Below are positions 22,855 through 31,083 of a stretch of 40,918 nucleotides of DNA, in pieces. Position numbers and translations under genes: made by a program. This stretch comes from a virus. The notes under the pieces are model-generated. The model was not told the origin of the DNA. It saw only the letters and a program-made list of their open reading frames with translations, and made no database searches. The stretch spans positions 1 through 40,918 of the IMG/VR virus record IMGVR_UViG_3300012189_000006; one strand, written 5' to 3'. How positions within the stretch are numbered: position 1 is the first letter of the stretch; the number at the start of each line of letters is the position of its first letter.

Positions 22855-24423
22855 TTAACCCCCTGCTGGTTCAAAGCTCGCAATGAACCCATCCAACCTG
22901 AACGCTGAAGGCGATTCAGCAGCGAACACGAACCACTTACCCCTAATCGGCTTCGTTGGCACGTACCCTCTCACACCCCTCGTAAACGGTCCCTGAAAGG
23001 GAAACGGTCCTGTTGGGTTGTCACTCGTACCAATGAACCAGTTGACGCTCGGAGCGCCTGCTTCGCTACCAAAAGGTTGAATACTCGTGCACACAGCCTC
23101 GCGTACAGGTGGCTTAAACAACTGCTGTCCAGGATCTACGGACCTCGTCTCAACTCTGCCCGTAAACGGCGTCCCGTCCTCGAGCGCAATCAATGGATCC
23201 AGCTCGTACACCGTCACGAGTTGGTTCCCAAACAGATTTACAGGAAACGCAGCAATGTTGGCTGCTGAATCCCATGCACCAGACTGTTGGTCCCACGTAC
23301 CCGTTGCGCTGTCCCACGACCTATTACTTCGACGTTCAAACACGCCACCTGCAGTCAACTTCCTATTCCTGATAGGACCACTCCACGCACCTGTGGTGAG
23401 ATTCCAGAACCACCACGTATCAGGGATTCCCCCACCTGACGTTGACGGCATAATCAACATCATCTCATTTCGTGGCTCACTCAACATGATCACGGAACGG
23501 CTAAGATTAGCCGGGTCGGTCGACTCAAATATCTCATCCCGAATCTGATCACCAATAGGCTCAACGTCAATCCCGTTAAAGATGTACACGTTGTCGTTCC
23601 CTAGAAACACATGCTTCTGATCCAAATTCAACAACGCACCCTCTGCCGCAAGACCTACCCCGTCAATCACCTGGCGCTGAGCCATAAAGAAGGGAGATCC
23701 CACAAAGGTAACCAGATGAATGGCACGCTCACGGTACGCTGCCAAATACGTGCTCAGTGGATGTAACGAAACTCCATGGGACGCTCCCTGAAACAGAGTT
23801 AGAAACCCAGCTTCGCCTCCGGCATATACCTCAGGTACGCCATTATCACTCCACCTCAACATACGGGGCTTTGCCGTACCTGCCTCAGTACGGTTAAGGT
23901 GCATCAGGTGATTCTGGAACGCTGCCACACTCTTCGAGAAATGATCCCCAGCGTCAAAGGGACTCCCCGCCAACTTAGTTAACCTGTTCGCAGTGTTACC
24001 ATCCCACTTGTGGACAGGATCCTTCTTACTGTTCGTAACAACGTAGAACAGATCCCCACCTGGGTTAACAACCACGTCCGCCTGGAACCCATCATCTAAC
24101 CCACCCGTGTAGTCAACGTCCACGGCTGCAACCTGCCTAGTGATGTCAACCCACGTTGTGCCATCAAACCTGTACGCCTTCGTGTTCGAAAACGCCAACA
24201 GGTGTGAAACACCAGACTCCATGGGAAACTCGTCAATGTTCATCACCTCAGCACCTGCCAACGTCGTAGTGATGAACTTCTTGTACCCAGGAGCTGTGCC
24301 GAGCTCTCCCTTGAACTCCGTCATTCCGTCAGCGACGAACACACCCCCGTCAGGTATCAAGTGCCTCGGAAGGTTCTTGAAAATCCCTTTCGGTGTCAGT
24401 TGGACGAGCATTCCAGTAGGCAT
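22855..24423 (-). CDS. Beta-propeller tail protein, 522 aa
   Basis: Repeating blades with HLLAFSNTKAYRFDG, LFYVVTNSKKDPVHKWDG and HVFLGNDNVYIFNG show a seven- or six-bladed propeller of the kind found in short-tail accessory or DNA-stabilising proteins (P22 gp10-like in position and type). The N-terminus describes a target-independent strand-rich region, and the C-terminal third contains WDSATGTWDQQSG repeats and another beta domain. It lies between fibre-like genes and the ejection set, as in podoviruses. The stop is followed by 59 bp without a convincing gene. Confidence 0.8.
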   Translation of the reverse strand: MPTGMLVQLTPKGIFKNLPRHLIPDGGVFVADGMTEFKGELGTAPGYKKFITTTLAGAEVMNIDEFPMESGVSHLLAFSNTKAYRFDGTTWVDITRQVAAVDVDYTGGLDDGFQADVVVNPGGDLFYVVTNSKKDPVHKWDGNTANRLTKLAGSPFDAGDHFSKSVAAFQNHLMHLNRTEAGTAKPRMLRWSDNGVPEVYAGGEAGFLTLFQGASHGVSLHPLSTYLAAYRERAIHLVTFVGSPFFMAQRQVIDGVGLAAEGALLNLDQKHVFLGNDNVYIFNGIDVEPIGDQIRDEIFESTDPANLSRSVIMLSEPRNEMMLIMPSTSGGGIPDTWWFWNLTTGAWSGPIRNRKLTAGGVFERRSNRSWDSATGTWDQQSGAWDSAANIAAFPVNLFGNQLVTVYELDPLIALEDGTPFTGRVETRSVDPGQQLFKPPVREAVCTSIQPFGSEAGAPSVNWFIGTSDNPTGPFPFQGPFTRGVRGYVPTKPIRGKWFVFAAESPSAFRLDGFIASFEPAGG

Positions 24424-24683
24424 CAGAAAGGGGCTCCGCCAGCAATTCTGTACCGTTGGCCCTTGATGTACAAGATCAGGTTAGCAACATTGACTCCTCC
24501 ATCCTCTATAATCACAGTTCCGTCGTCCGACGCCCCAGCAGCAGGCAAACTGGCTGTTGCAATCTTCTCCATAAGAGAACGGTTAACCCTAAAAGCCGTC
24601 AGAGACAGGAAAGTGTCAAGTGTGAGTACCAGAGCTTCAATCTCAGGGGGAAGAATAGGCTGCTCAGGAAGCTTGTCAGCCAT
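24423..24683 (-). CDS. Hypothetical small virion-region protein, 86 aa
   Basis: The first half is a Leu/Pro-rich helical region (PPEIEALVLTLDTFLSLTAF), the second half strand-rich (GTVIIEDGGVNVANLILYIKGQRYRI). No family is recognised. It overlaps the propeller start (ATGA) and directly follows the fibre-like gene. Possibly a fibre chaperone or tail adaptor. Confidence 0.65.
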   Translation of the reverse strand: MADKLPEQPILPPEIEALVLTLDTFLSLTAFRVNRSLMEKIATASLPAAGASDDGTVIIEDGGVNVANLILYIKGQRYRIAGGAPF

Positions 24684-25559
24684 CTATAACCACGCTCTCA
24701 CAACGAATTTCCAGTTAGCTGCCGTAATGTCAGTCCTAGTTCCGGTTGACTTGTCAGGCACAAGAGCCCTACTTGTAGTAAACACCTTGACGTTGGTCGC
24801 GTCCCAAGCGTACCAAATGAAACCGTTCACCGTGGACCCGTCAGCACTCAACGACACGCACACTTCATCACCAGTACTGTAGTTCAACTCAGCCGTCGCG
24901 TTCTTTAGAGACACTTGCACAAGTTTTGGCTTAGATGCCAGACCGTGTGCCACAGTGAGGACACTAGAGAACGTGACAGTTTGGTCAGCACTGATGAACT
25001 CAGTTGAGAAAGGAGACGGAACTGCACCAACTACGGTGGTACCTGAACGCTTCAAAAACTGTCCGTCAGTAATGGCACCCAGAACTAGGTTTGTTGGTCC
25101 ACCTGACTCCTTAACGGTCCTGACGCCATCCCATTTTACTCCCAACGTCTGTGCTGAATCGGCAACGGGTGACAGGTCATTCGCACCTACGGGGAAACGC
25201 TGAGGCGTTGACGCGTCCCTAACAATTAAATCGCCCTTCGTTGTCAACAACGACGCCAGAATCGCGCCCGAAACGTCCGTCAGGAGTGTCCGAGACGCTG
25301 TGCCGTCATGGAACTTAAGGTTAGCCGCATTGCGCTGAACCCGTCCCGCGACGGTTGGATCAGCAGCAATGTCCTGAAAGTTGATGATCTGGAGACCCGC
25401 AGCTACGAAGGAAAACCCTGCAACGCTGATGTTCGTATTTGATGGCAATCCAAAAATGTCAATGATAGCCTGCTTAAGTTCCCTGATACGATCATCACCC
25501 AGACTAATGTCCTGACTTCCAGGTGGTGTTGCTGGATCAATCAGGTTTGGTAGCGCCAC
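24684..25559 (-). CDS. Tail fibre-like protein, 291 aa
   Basis: Begins with a typical fibre opening (LIDPATPPGSQDISLGDDRI followed by a helix) and contains the LLTTKGDLIVRD segment and strand repeats that recur in phage fibres and collar proteins. The C-terminal 110 residues form a compact beta domain ending in Trp-Leu. Probably an attachment fibre or its base. GTG start shares bases with the stop of the adaptor gene. Confidence 0.8.
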   Translation of the reverse strand: MALPNLIDPATPPGSQDISLGDDRIRELKQAIIDIFGLPSNTNISVAGFSFVAAGLQIINFQDIAADPTVAGRVQRNAANLKFHDGTASRTLLTDVSGAILASLLTTKGDLIVRDASTPQRFPVGANDLSPVADSAQTLGVKWDGVRTVKESGGPTNLVLGAITDGQFLKRSGTTVVGAVPSPFSTEFISADQTVTFSSVLTVAHGLASKPKLVQVSLKNATAELNYSTGDEVCVSLSADGSTVNGFIWYAWDATNVKVFTTSRALVPDKSTGTRTDITAANWKFVVRAWL

Positions 25560-26281
25560 TACTCAACACTCCTCACAAAGGGGCTTTGCCAGTAATTCGT
25601 CGTGTATACTGTACCAGTAGCCCTGTACGGCCTGAGTTCGTACTCCACGTCGGGTTCGCGCTTGTCCTCCACAATCATCTTCTGGATACCAGCATCGTAC
25701 ATCGCCAGCTTCTCTTTTGCCAAAGCTTGATCGTGGAGCTTCAACGCGCCAAAACCCGCAACGCCGTATACCGCCACCGTCTGGTGGTACCGGGACGGTA
25801 TGGCCGTCACCTCGGTTGAGAACACAGTAATCGTAGCGGGCTTAAACGTACCCGCCATCCGTATTGTGTACACAGCATTAGGAATCGGCGCAACCTCAAA
25901 CGTCGTCTCGTTTACTGTCGTGTACTCCGTCGGTTTGTCTTGTGCTAAATACGGCTTGTTAGCCCACTTCTTCCTGAAGGTACGAAGCGGACGTTTCGTC
26001 ATCGGTCTCGCGTCGATTGCACCTGTATCGAGCGTCGCCTCCACAATCTCTAGCATGCCTGACGGCACGGTGTATAAGTCCGTACCCGCGACGGTGGCAA
26101 CAGTACTGGCAGGTGACCCAACCAAGAACTGGAAGGGCCACCTCACCGGTATATCATCGACAACGATGGCGTTAAGGGCGTCCTGCAACTCCTGCTGCAG
26201 AGTACGCCCTGTCTCGAGAAGCCTCGAACCTTCTGAGGCTAACTCGATCAACGCTTTGTCGATGATCCCCTGGCCTGTCAT
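25559..26281 (-). CDS. Head-tail adaptor protein, 240 aa
   Basis: N-terminal helices (IIDKALIELASEG, then a long helix) followed by a strand-rich part with YTVPSGMLEIVEATL and a C-terminal helical bundle around residues 165-205, the plan of podovirus head-completion/adaptor proteins that sit under the portal. Position after capsid and decoration genes and before tail proteins supports it. Assignment is by fold pattern and order; sequence identity to a named family was not established. Confidence 0.7.
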   Translation of the reverse strand: MTGQGIIDKALIELASEGSRLLETGRTLQQELQDALNAIVVDDIPVRWPFQFLVGSPASTVATVAGTDLYTVPSGMLEIVEATLDTGAIDARPMTKRPLRTFRKKWANKPYLAQDKPTEYTTVNETTFEVAPIPNAVYTIRMAGTFKPATITVFSTEVTAIPSRYHQTVAVYGVAGFGALKLHDQALAKEKLAMYDAGIQKMIVEDKREPDVEYELRPYRATGTVYTTNYWQSPFVRSVE

Positions 26282-26574
26282 CTCCTCATCAACGCGCAGA
26301 ACCTGAACGTCTGTGCGCTCAGGTTCGTCGTTGCTGCTACCTCCGTCAACGGGTTTCCTGCCGCTGCACTCTGAAACGCTTTGATCAGCTTGTTCGTGTA
26401 GTCCACCACTGTCACGAAACCACCTTCAACGTCGACAGCGCACCAGATGATCGTCCCGTTGGGAAATCCGGGATCGAACCCACCTGTTGCGTACGATGTA
26501 GGCCCAGCTGCACTGCCTGCAACAACCTGCCCTGCCATGCCTAGAGGGTATACGTCGATCGCCGCTACGGTCAT
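26278..26574 (-). CDS. Small beta-rich structural protein, 98 aa
   Basis: Short strand-rich protein with Gly, Ala and Val; two Cys (near 45 and 93). It follows the 143-residue protein by two bases and overlaps the adaptor gene start in ATGA. Probably a capsid decoration or head-stabilising protein. No family recognised. Confidence 0.7.
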   Translation of the reverse strand: MTVAAIDVYPLGMAGQVVAGSAAGPTSYATGGFDPGFPNGTIIWCAVDVEGGFVTVVDYTNKLIKAFQSAAAGNPLTEVAATTNLSAQTFRFCALMRR

Positions 26575-26576
26575 GG

Positions 26577-27008
26577 CTAAGCCCCAGCGATGATCAAGTC
26601 AAACGTCCCGCTAGACGTACCACTGAACGTCACGAAGACCCTTACCCAGTTCCTTCCACCGTCAGGGTTCATCCCCTCCATGAAGAACGACACGATTGGG
26701 TTAGTTCCTGGAATCGCGCCGATAGCCTCCGACAACCCTGGTTGGGCTTGCGCTATTCTACGGCGATTCGTGGTGAAACCCGTGTTGTCCGCCGTCTCCA
26801 GCGCGAAGATGGGATACACCGTACCCGTACCTACGGTGAACGACTTGAGCGAGATCATGCAACTAACCCACAGCGCGCTGACGTTCCGTCCACCAGTGCC
26901 TACGAACTGCTGCGACGCAGTAGTCGCGGTTTGGTCCGCAAGCGGAATAACCATTCCTGGACCACTGATGAAGTCCCCGTGTAGTGGTGCCGTAATTGTC
27001 TGTGCCAT
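26577..27008 (-). CDS. Beta-rich structural protein following the capsid gene, 143 aa
   Basis: Immediately downstream of the capsid gene. It is strand-rich with a long central loop, few charges, and an FDLIIAG C-terminal strand. In HK97-type phages this slot often encodes a decoration or head-completion protein. ATG start with a GGGGGGCC leader and no classical ribosome site. Confidence 0.7.
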   Translation of the reverse strand: MAQTITAPLHGDFISGPGMVIPLADQTATTASQQFVGTGGRNVSALWVSCMISLKSFTVGTGTVYPIFALETADNTGFTTNRRRIAQAQPGLSEAIGAIPGTNPIVSFFMEGMNPDGGRNWVRVFVTFSGTSSGTFDLIIAGA

Positions 27009-27017
27009 CGGCCCCCC

Positions 27018-27971
27018 CTACGCTATGCTCGTCAGGACGCCTTGCATCCTGCGATTCGACGTGACAAGGTCGGCCTGAGTCACAACCTGTGCGACACGGT
27101 CGAGCTGGTTGGGAATCGGCTTCCAGTCAGTCATGACGAAGTCAGCTCCTGCCTCGATCACTAACTCCAGGTAGCGCTCGTTCAACATGTACGCGTTACC
27201 CGTCAGTGCCGAGGGAGAAAACGTCAGCGCGCCACCCTTGAACCCAACCGCCTCAAACCCTGCGTCACCGAACTTGTTGTCCATGATGCGTAGAATGTTC
27301 GTCAACGTGTCCTCGTACATCTCCATCACGGCCTGCGTCGTGAGGATCAACGTCGGGTGATCGTTGCCGATCGAAACGTTGTTATACAGCGTGGTCAGCT
27401 CCTTACGGATGCCGTTGGCGCCCACGAACGTCCTGCGGCTGTTGTCCCACCACGTCTGAGTGGTACTGTTGATACCACCTACGGTCAGACCCGCCGTGGT
27501 TGACACGAGGTTGCCTAGGCCGTCAAAGTCCAGACCACCGTTACCCGTACCGTCTCCGAAGCCCATCGACTCGAGCTTGTCAATCTTCGACAGCTCAAGG
27601 TTCTTGAGCTTTGCACGCACTAGGTTCATGATAGCGTGCTGACCAGCGTTCATGTGATCCTCTGCAAACAACCTGACCACGCTGCCCGCCAGCCACTTCC
27701 AGTCGTACTTCGCCGTCGTGATAGGGTCCTGTGGCGTGATGTCCACAACACCACCTGGACCTAGCGTCTTGACGGTAGTGTTCTTGGCGTACATCAGCTG
27801 AATGCCAATCCACCTACCACCCGTCTCACGTCGAACGCGTTGTCGGGACGACAACCAGAACCACAACGGCGTCGCCGTGAAGATGTTGTCCACGACTTCG
27901 TCGCGCATCAACTGCCACGTCGTGGAGTACAGTGTGTCAAACTGCTCTGTCAGACTTGCTGGAGCAGCCAA
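27018..27971 (-). CDS. Major capsid protein, 317 aa
   Basis: Recognised by position after scaffold and portal and by content. It starts with a helical N-terminal arm (TLYSTTWQLMRDEVVDNIF), then TPLWFWLSS, a long central helix around 120-140 (MNLVRAKLKNLELSKIDKLE) and the strand-rich LILTTQAVMEMYEDTL / AYMLNERYLELVIE region typical of HK97-fold capsid proteins of podoviruses and related phages. No protease gene is visible, so maturation cleavage is not obvious. The only fitting start is TTG at 27971, preceded by AAAGGGTGAT, which is unusual for a protein needed in hundreds of copies. Confidence 0.88.
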   Translation of the reverse strand: MAAPASLTEQFDTLYSTTWQLMRDEVVDNIFTATPLWFWLSSRQRVRRETGGRWIGIQLMYAKNTTVKTLGPGGVVDITPQDPITTAKYDWKWLAGSVVRLFAEDHMNAGQHAIMNLVRAKLKNLELSKIDKLESMGFGDGTGNGGLDFDGLGNLVSTTAGLTVGGINSTTQTWWDNSRRTFVGANGIRKELTTLYNNVSIGNDHPTLILTTQAVMEMYEDTLTNILRIMDNKFGDAGFEAVGFKGGALTFSPSALTGNAYMLNERYLELVIEAGADFVMTDWKPIPNQLDRVAQVVTQADLVTSNRRMQGVLTSIA

Positions 27972-27985
27972 TTAGATCACCCTTT

Positions 27986-28594
27986 CTATTCCTTCTCAGT
28001 CATGCCCGCTTGACGCCAAGCCTCAAGAAACTTCGACTCGAAACCCTCTGCTGGCTTTCGCTTCATCTGGTTACCACCCACGGGAGGCTCCGAAGGCTTA
28101 GCTGGCTTCTTTGGTGCCTTGCTAGCCTTACCCTTAGCTATGAGGTACGCGTCCTCAGCCGTCAACGTAGGATGGTTCCGTGCCAGATTAACCATGTCGT
28201 TCCTGAAGTCCCAGAAGTCCGGGTACTTGGCTGACGTCTCGTTGACTTGACGCTGCATCTCGGCAAACTGGACACCCTTCTGCACGGGCTCCACAGTCTG
28301 CCGCAGTTCACCACGCATCGTAGCCAAGATGTAGTCCACGAGTTCCTTGTTCGACATGGAGTCCAAGTCAACCTGCTCTTCAGCAGCGCGTTGCACAACC
28401 TTTCGTTGTACCTGCTGGTGACCGTCTTGGCCACGACCCGCCACGAACTCTAGGTACGACGGGTCAAGAAGCAGTCGCTCGTACTCAGCGATCCTGTTGT
28501 TAGCCGCATCGAGTTTCCCTTGGACCTCTTTCGCCTGATCGTCAGTTTGGGCTTGCTGTTGTTCCTTCGGTTCCTCTTTTTTCTCTTCTGGCAT
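27986..28594 (-). CDS. Scaffolding protein, 202 aa
   Basis: Highly charged helical protein rich in Glu, Gln and Lys: residues 1-60 form an acidic coil, 70-130 further helices, and the C-terminus is Lys/Pro-rich before a final basic helix (FESKFLEAWRQAG). This is the usual composition of a capsid scaffold, and the gene sits directly upstream of the capsid gene. ATG start; 14-bp gap to the capsid start. Confidence 0.85.
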   Translation of the reverse strand: MPEEKKEEPKEQQQAQTDDQAKEVQGKLDAANNRIAEYERLLLDPSYLEFVAGRGQDGHQQVQRKVVQRAAEEQVDLDSMSNKELVDYILATMRGELRQTVEPVQKGVQFAEMQRQVNETSAKYPDFWDFRNDMVNLARNHPTLTAEDAYLIAKGKASKAPKKPAKPSEPPVGGNQMKRKPAEGFESKFLEAWRQAGMTEKE

Positions 28595-28622
28595 CTCCGC
28601 CTCCTCGGCGTCCTACGCTTTG

Positions 28623-28883
28623 TCAGCTCGCCAGCTCATTGGAAGCGCCACGCTCCCTGAGAAGCTGCTTATAATGTTTCCACGAACGCACTTCGACGGG
28701 CTTGTGGGACAAGTGTGGGTGTACAAAGGGAAAAAGCCTGTCTGTTGGGCACTGAACGGTACCGAGAGATATAATTGGTCGCATTAGCCGCAGACAGGCG
28801 CAGCAGGCAACGGGCACACCGATATCAACGCGCAGCTCCCGCCTGTGGCCTCGCCTGCACTCCAGGTCTCTGAGCACCGCCAC
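28623..28883 (-). CDS. FmdB-like zinc-ribbon protein, 86 aa
   Basis: Resembles the small FmdB-type zinc-ribbon proteins found near portal and scaffold genes. It has CRRGH at 9-13, then CCAC (27-30) with further Cys, and the typical C-terminal motif EVRSWKHYKQLLRERGASNE that in relatives follows the ribbon. Start GTG at 28883 lies within the last 59 bp of the portal gene in another frame. Its role in head assembly is unknown. Confidence 0.75.
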   Translation of the reverse strand: MAVLRDLECRRGHRRELRVDIGVPVACCACLRLMRPIISLGTVQCPTDRLFPFVHPHLSHKPVEVRSWKHYKQLLRERGASNELAS

Positions 28884-30558
28884 GTTGTTGTCCTCCTCCT
28901 GCTCCTGCCTGCAGTACTGCCATTAACATCTGCTGTTGCTGTTGCTTCTGAAATTCTTCCTCGCTGAGCAATAGCTCCGACGGATCGGGGATAATCTCTT
29001 TGAACGTCTCCAACACACGTTCACGCAACCTGCGCTGCTTGATCCACGGATCGTTGTTAAACATCTGCAGTGCCTGAATGGCAAGTTGTTGCTCCTGTTG
29101 CTTACTCACCGGCAAAGTGGAATCAGGTACCACGGTGACGTCATAGTCACCCTTGATCTGCTCCCCTGTATACTTAATCCACCCGCCCAGGGCAGTCACC
29201 TCAATGGTGCGTTGCTGTGTCCAGTTCTGGAAAATGAGCGGGTGCATCTTATCTTGGAAGACCTCTTTGATGAGGTCTGCTACGAGGTCACGACGCTCAT
29301 CAGAACGCAAGAGACTTGCCTCACGCACAATATTCGCTTCCGTCGCGGTACGACGTGGCACATCAAACTCACCTGACTGGTTGCGGCTGAAGCCGATGAC
29401 TTCGCGAATGTCCTTGTCAATGATGTCGTCGATGCGGTACAAGTCAGGAGGCACAGTGATGGAGAACTGTGTAAACGCCCCCTGAGCTGGCCCGTTGGTA
29501 CGCACCAAAGGACCAGGTTTACCTTTCTCTAGTTTGGTAAGCTCCGCTTCGTCAATAATGTTGGTATCAATTAGACCCTTCACGTTCGCAAGACGCTTGG
29601 TCTCCATCTCATGCGTGCGGTTCTCATTAAGCTCAATAACCTGCTTGTGAATTTGTTCCACGTCAGAGACACCCCAGAAGTCCTCACCATCGGGATTAAA
29701 CCGTAGGATACTACCCGGGACGCCGTGGATCTCCATCTGGTGGTCTTCGTTGCGAAGCCACTTGTCATGATCAATAGACAACACATGTACCATACCGTCA
29801 CGTTTGTCCCAAATCTCGAACATCTCAACAAAATCGCCCGACGCTTCTTTACCAAATAGGTTAGGTGACACTACCCCAGCAGTACCCGTGTCCGGCTTGA
29901 CGTTCGGCGCGAGACGCGACGTGTTATGGTATATCGGGTCGTGTTTCACATCCTCTAGAGGCCGTATGATACGGAACGCCATCCAGGGCACTTCGTGCTC
30001 GTCATAGTACCCCCACGGCACAAGTGCGTCCTGAGGCCGTATCCGTAGGAACCAAGGCGAATCAGGTCGTATGTAATCGTGGTAGGACCACCTACGACGT
30101 TGAAGCTCGTCTTCCAGTTCCTGTGGGGCTGCTCCGAGCATCTCTGCCACAGCCTCTGTCGTCTCAGGTGAAGGTGTAGGCAACTCCGTTGCGATCGAAT
30201 GGTACCCCACCTTGCCCACACCTACATTGACCTGGTACGCGTCGAGGATCATCTGCTTCACTTGCATCTTGAACCCGATGTGGTCAATCAGCCACGAGTC
30301 AACGGCCTCCAGCACTTTGGCCATCTGCGAAAACATCGGCTTACGTGCCCGGCACACAATCGTGGGAGACTTGAAGTACAACTGAGGCACGATGGCTCGC
30401 CCTACCCCGAACACCTTATTGACACTCACAACCCCAGACGGATAGACGTTGCGGTACCAGTTCCGGTACCGGCGCCACTTCTCCATCCTACCCTGGTGTT
30501 CGAGGTAGAGCTTCGCCCTACGAATTTCGCCCTTCCAGTCGTTAAGGTCCATACTCAC
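28825..30558 (-). CDS. Portal protein, 577 aa
   Basis: Forms the dodecameric vertex through which DNA enters and leaves. Length and content match podovirus-type portals: N-terminal helices with WRRYRNWYRNVYP (28-40), the PQLYFKSPTIVCRARKP strand region, and the long clip/stem part ending in helices with DIREVIGFSRNQSGEF (the typical PxxxG-like turn) around 387-402 and a Gln-rich disordered C-terminus. It is transcribed after terL and before the scaffold. Start could be GTG 30558 or ATG 30552, the second having a GGTGAG just in front. Confidence 0.9.
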   Translation of the reverse strand: MSMDLNDWKGEIRRAKLYLEHQGRMEKWRRYRNWYRNVYPSGVVSVNKVFGVGRAIVPQLYFKSPTIVCRARKPMFSQMAKVLEAVDSWLIDHIGFKMQVKQMILDAYQVNVGVGKVGYHSIATELPTPSPETTEAVAEMLGAAPQELEDELQRRRWSYHDYIRPDSPWFLRIRPQDALVPWGYYDEHEVPWMAFRIIRPLEDVKHDPIYHNTSRLAPNVKPDTGTAGVVSPNLFGKEASGDFVEMFEIWDKRDGMVHVLSIDHDKWLRNEDHQMEIHGVPGSILRFNPDGEDFWGVSDVEQIHKQVIELNENRTHEMETKRLANVKGLIDTNIIDEAELTKLEKGKPGPLVRTNGPAQGAFTQFSITVPPDLYRIDDIIDKDIREVIGFSRNQSGEFDVPRRTATEANIVREASLLRSDERRDLVADLIKEVFQDKMHPLIFQNWTQQRTIEVTALGGWIKYTGEQIKGDYDVTVVPDSTLPVSKQQEQQLAIQALQMFNNDPWIKQRRLRERVLETFKEIIPDPSELLLSEEEFQKQQQQQMLMAVLQAGAGGGQQRGGAQRPGVQARPQAGAAR

Positions 30559-30628
30559 CCAGTACGGCTAGACGGCGAAGTTCGCGCTCCGCAGCCTCTA
30601 GCGATGCCACCGCTAGGGCCAACGTCAC
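30542..30628 (-). CDS. Possible 28-residue microprotein before the portal
   Basis: GTG at 30628 overlaps the stop of the 59-residue gene in a GTGA arrangement, and the frame runs 28 residues through an amphipathic helix (ASLEAAERELRRLAVLGEY) to TAA at 30542-30544, overlapping the portal start. Helical content and perfect coupling are suggestive, but the length is too short to be confident. Confidence 0.3.
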   Translation of the reverse strand: MTLALAVASLEAAERELRRLAVLGEYGP

Positions 30629-30804
30629 GAGCTCGTCCGATGCCCGCTCTTGTCCGGGTGAGCCGCACCGCTCGGCAGCGTCTTCCCGGTCTGCACGTTC
30701 ACGCCGTCTGATGACTCGTGCTCCTTCGGTGACTCGATTGGGTCGTAAGCGAACTTCCCGCTTCCCTTCGGTGCGTACGTGTCGGCTCCACCTTCACCAG
30801 CCAT
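30625..30804 (-). CDS. Small hydrophilic protein, 59 aa
   Basis: Begins with ATG 30804 after a strong GAGGAGGG ribosome site and ends at TGA 30625-30627. The sequence is rich in Gly, Ser, Lys and Glu with no hydrophobic core, so it is probably disordered. It lies between the coiled-coil gene and the portal. The clear ribosome site makes it a likely real gene. Function unknown. Confidence 0.65.
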   Translation of the reverse strand: MAGEGGADTYAPKGSGKFAYDPIESPKEHESSDGVNVQTGKTLPSGAAHPDKSGHRTSS

Positions 30805-30858
30805 TATGATTCCCTCCTCATCCTTCGGCGCATCGCGCCAGTTGACGTGCGTAGCATC

Positions 30859-31083
30859 TTAGGTCCCCGGGTCGGACCTTCCGGGTTTGCTACTTGGGAG
30901 CCGCCTGACATCAGGCTGCGCTCCAACATCCCCGTCTTGCGGGAGCCTCTCCCCTTCGGCCTTCTTGGCATTCTGCACCTCCTGCAGTTTGAGCTGCAAC
31001 AGCTCGACCTGTTCCTGCAACGCGGCGTTACTCACCACTAGTTGCCCAATGAACTGTTGTACACGTTCCGTGGCGGTCATCAC
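30859..31083 (-). CDS. Small coiled-coil protein, 74 aa
   Basis: Residues 5-42 form a classical heptad coiled coil (VSNAALQEQVELLQLKLQEV); the C-terminus is Pro, Arg and Ser-rich and disordered. Start is GTG 31083 or the adjacent ATG 31080, overlapping the previous stop. It lies between the fibre-like gene and the small gene upstream of the portal. It may oligomerise with the fibre-like protein. Confidence 0.65.
   Translation of the reverse strand: MMTATERVQQFIGQLVVSNAALQEQVELLQLKLQEVQNAKKAEGERLPQDGDVGAQPDVRRLPSSKPGRSDPGT

Noticed and set aside
22527-22892. Minus-strand frame of 121 residues between the propeller and GNAT-like genes
   Set aside because: Its first 34 residues look natural, but the rest is the Arg-rich shadow of the GNAT-like gene. 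A frameshift joining the two was considered, but the GNAT-like frame has an in-frame stop just before its ATG.
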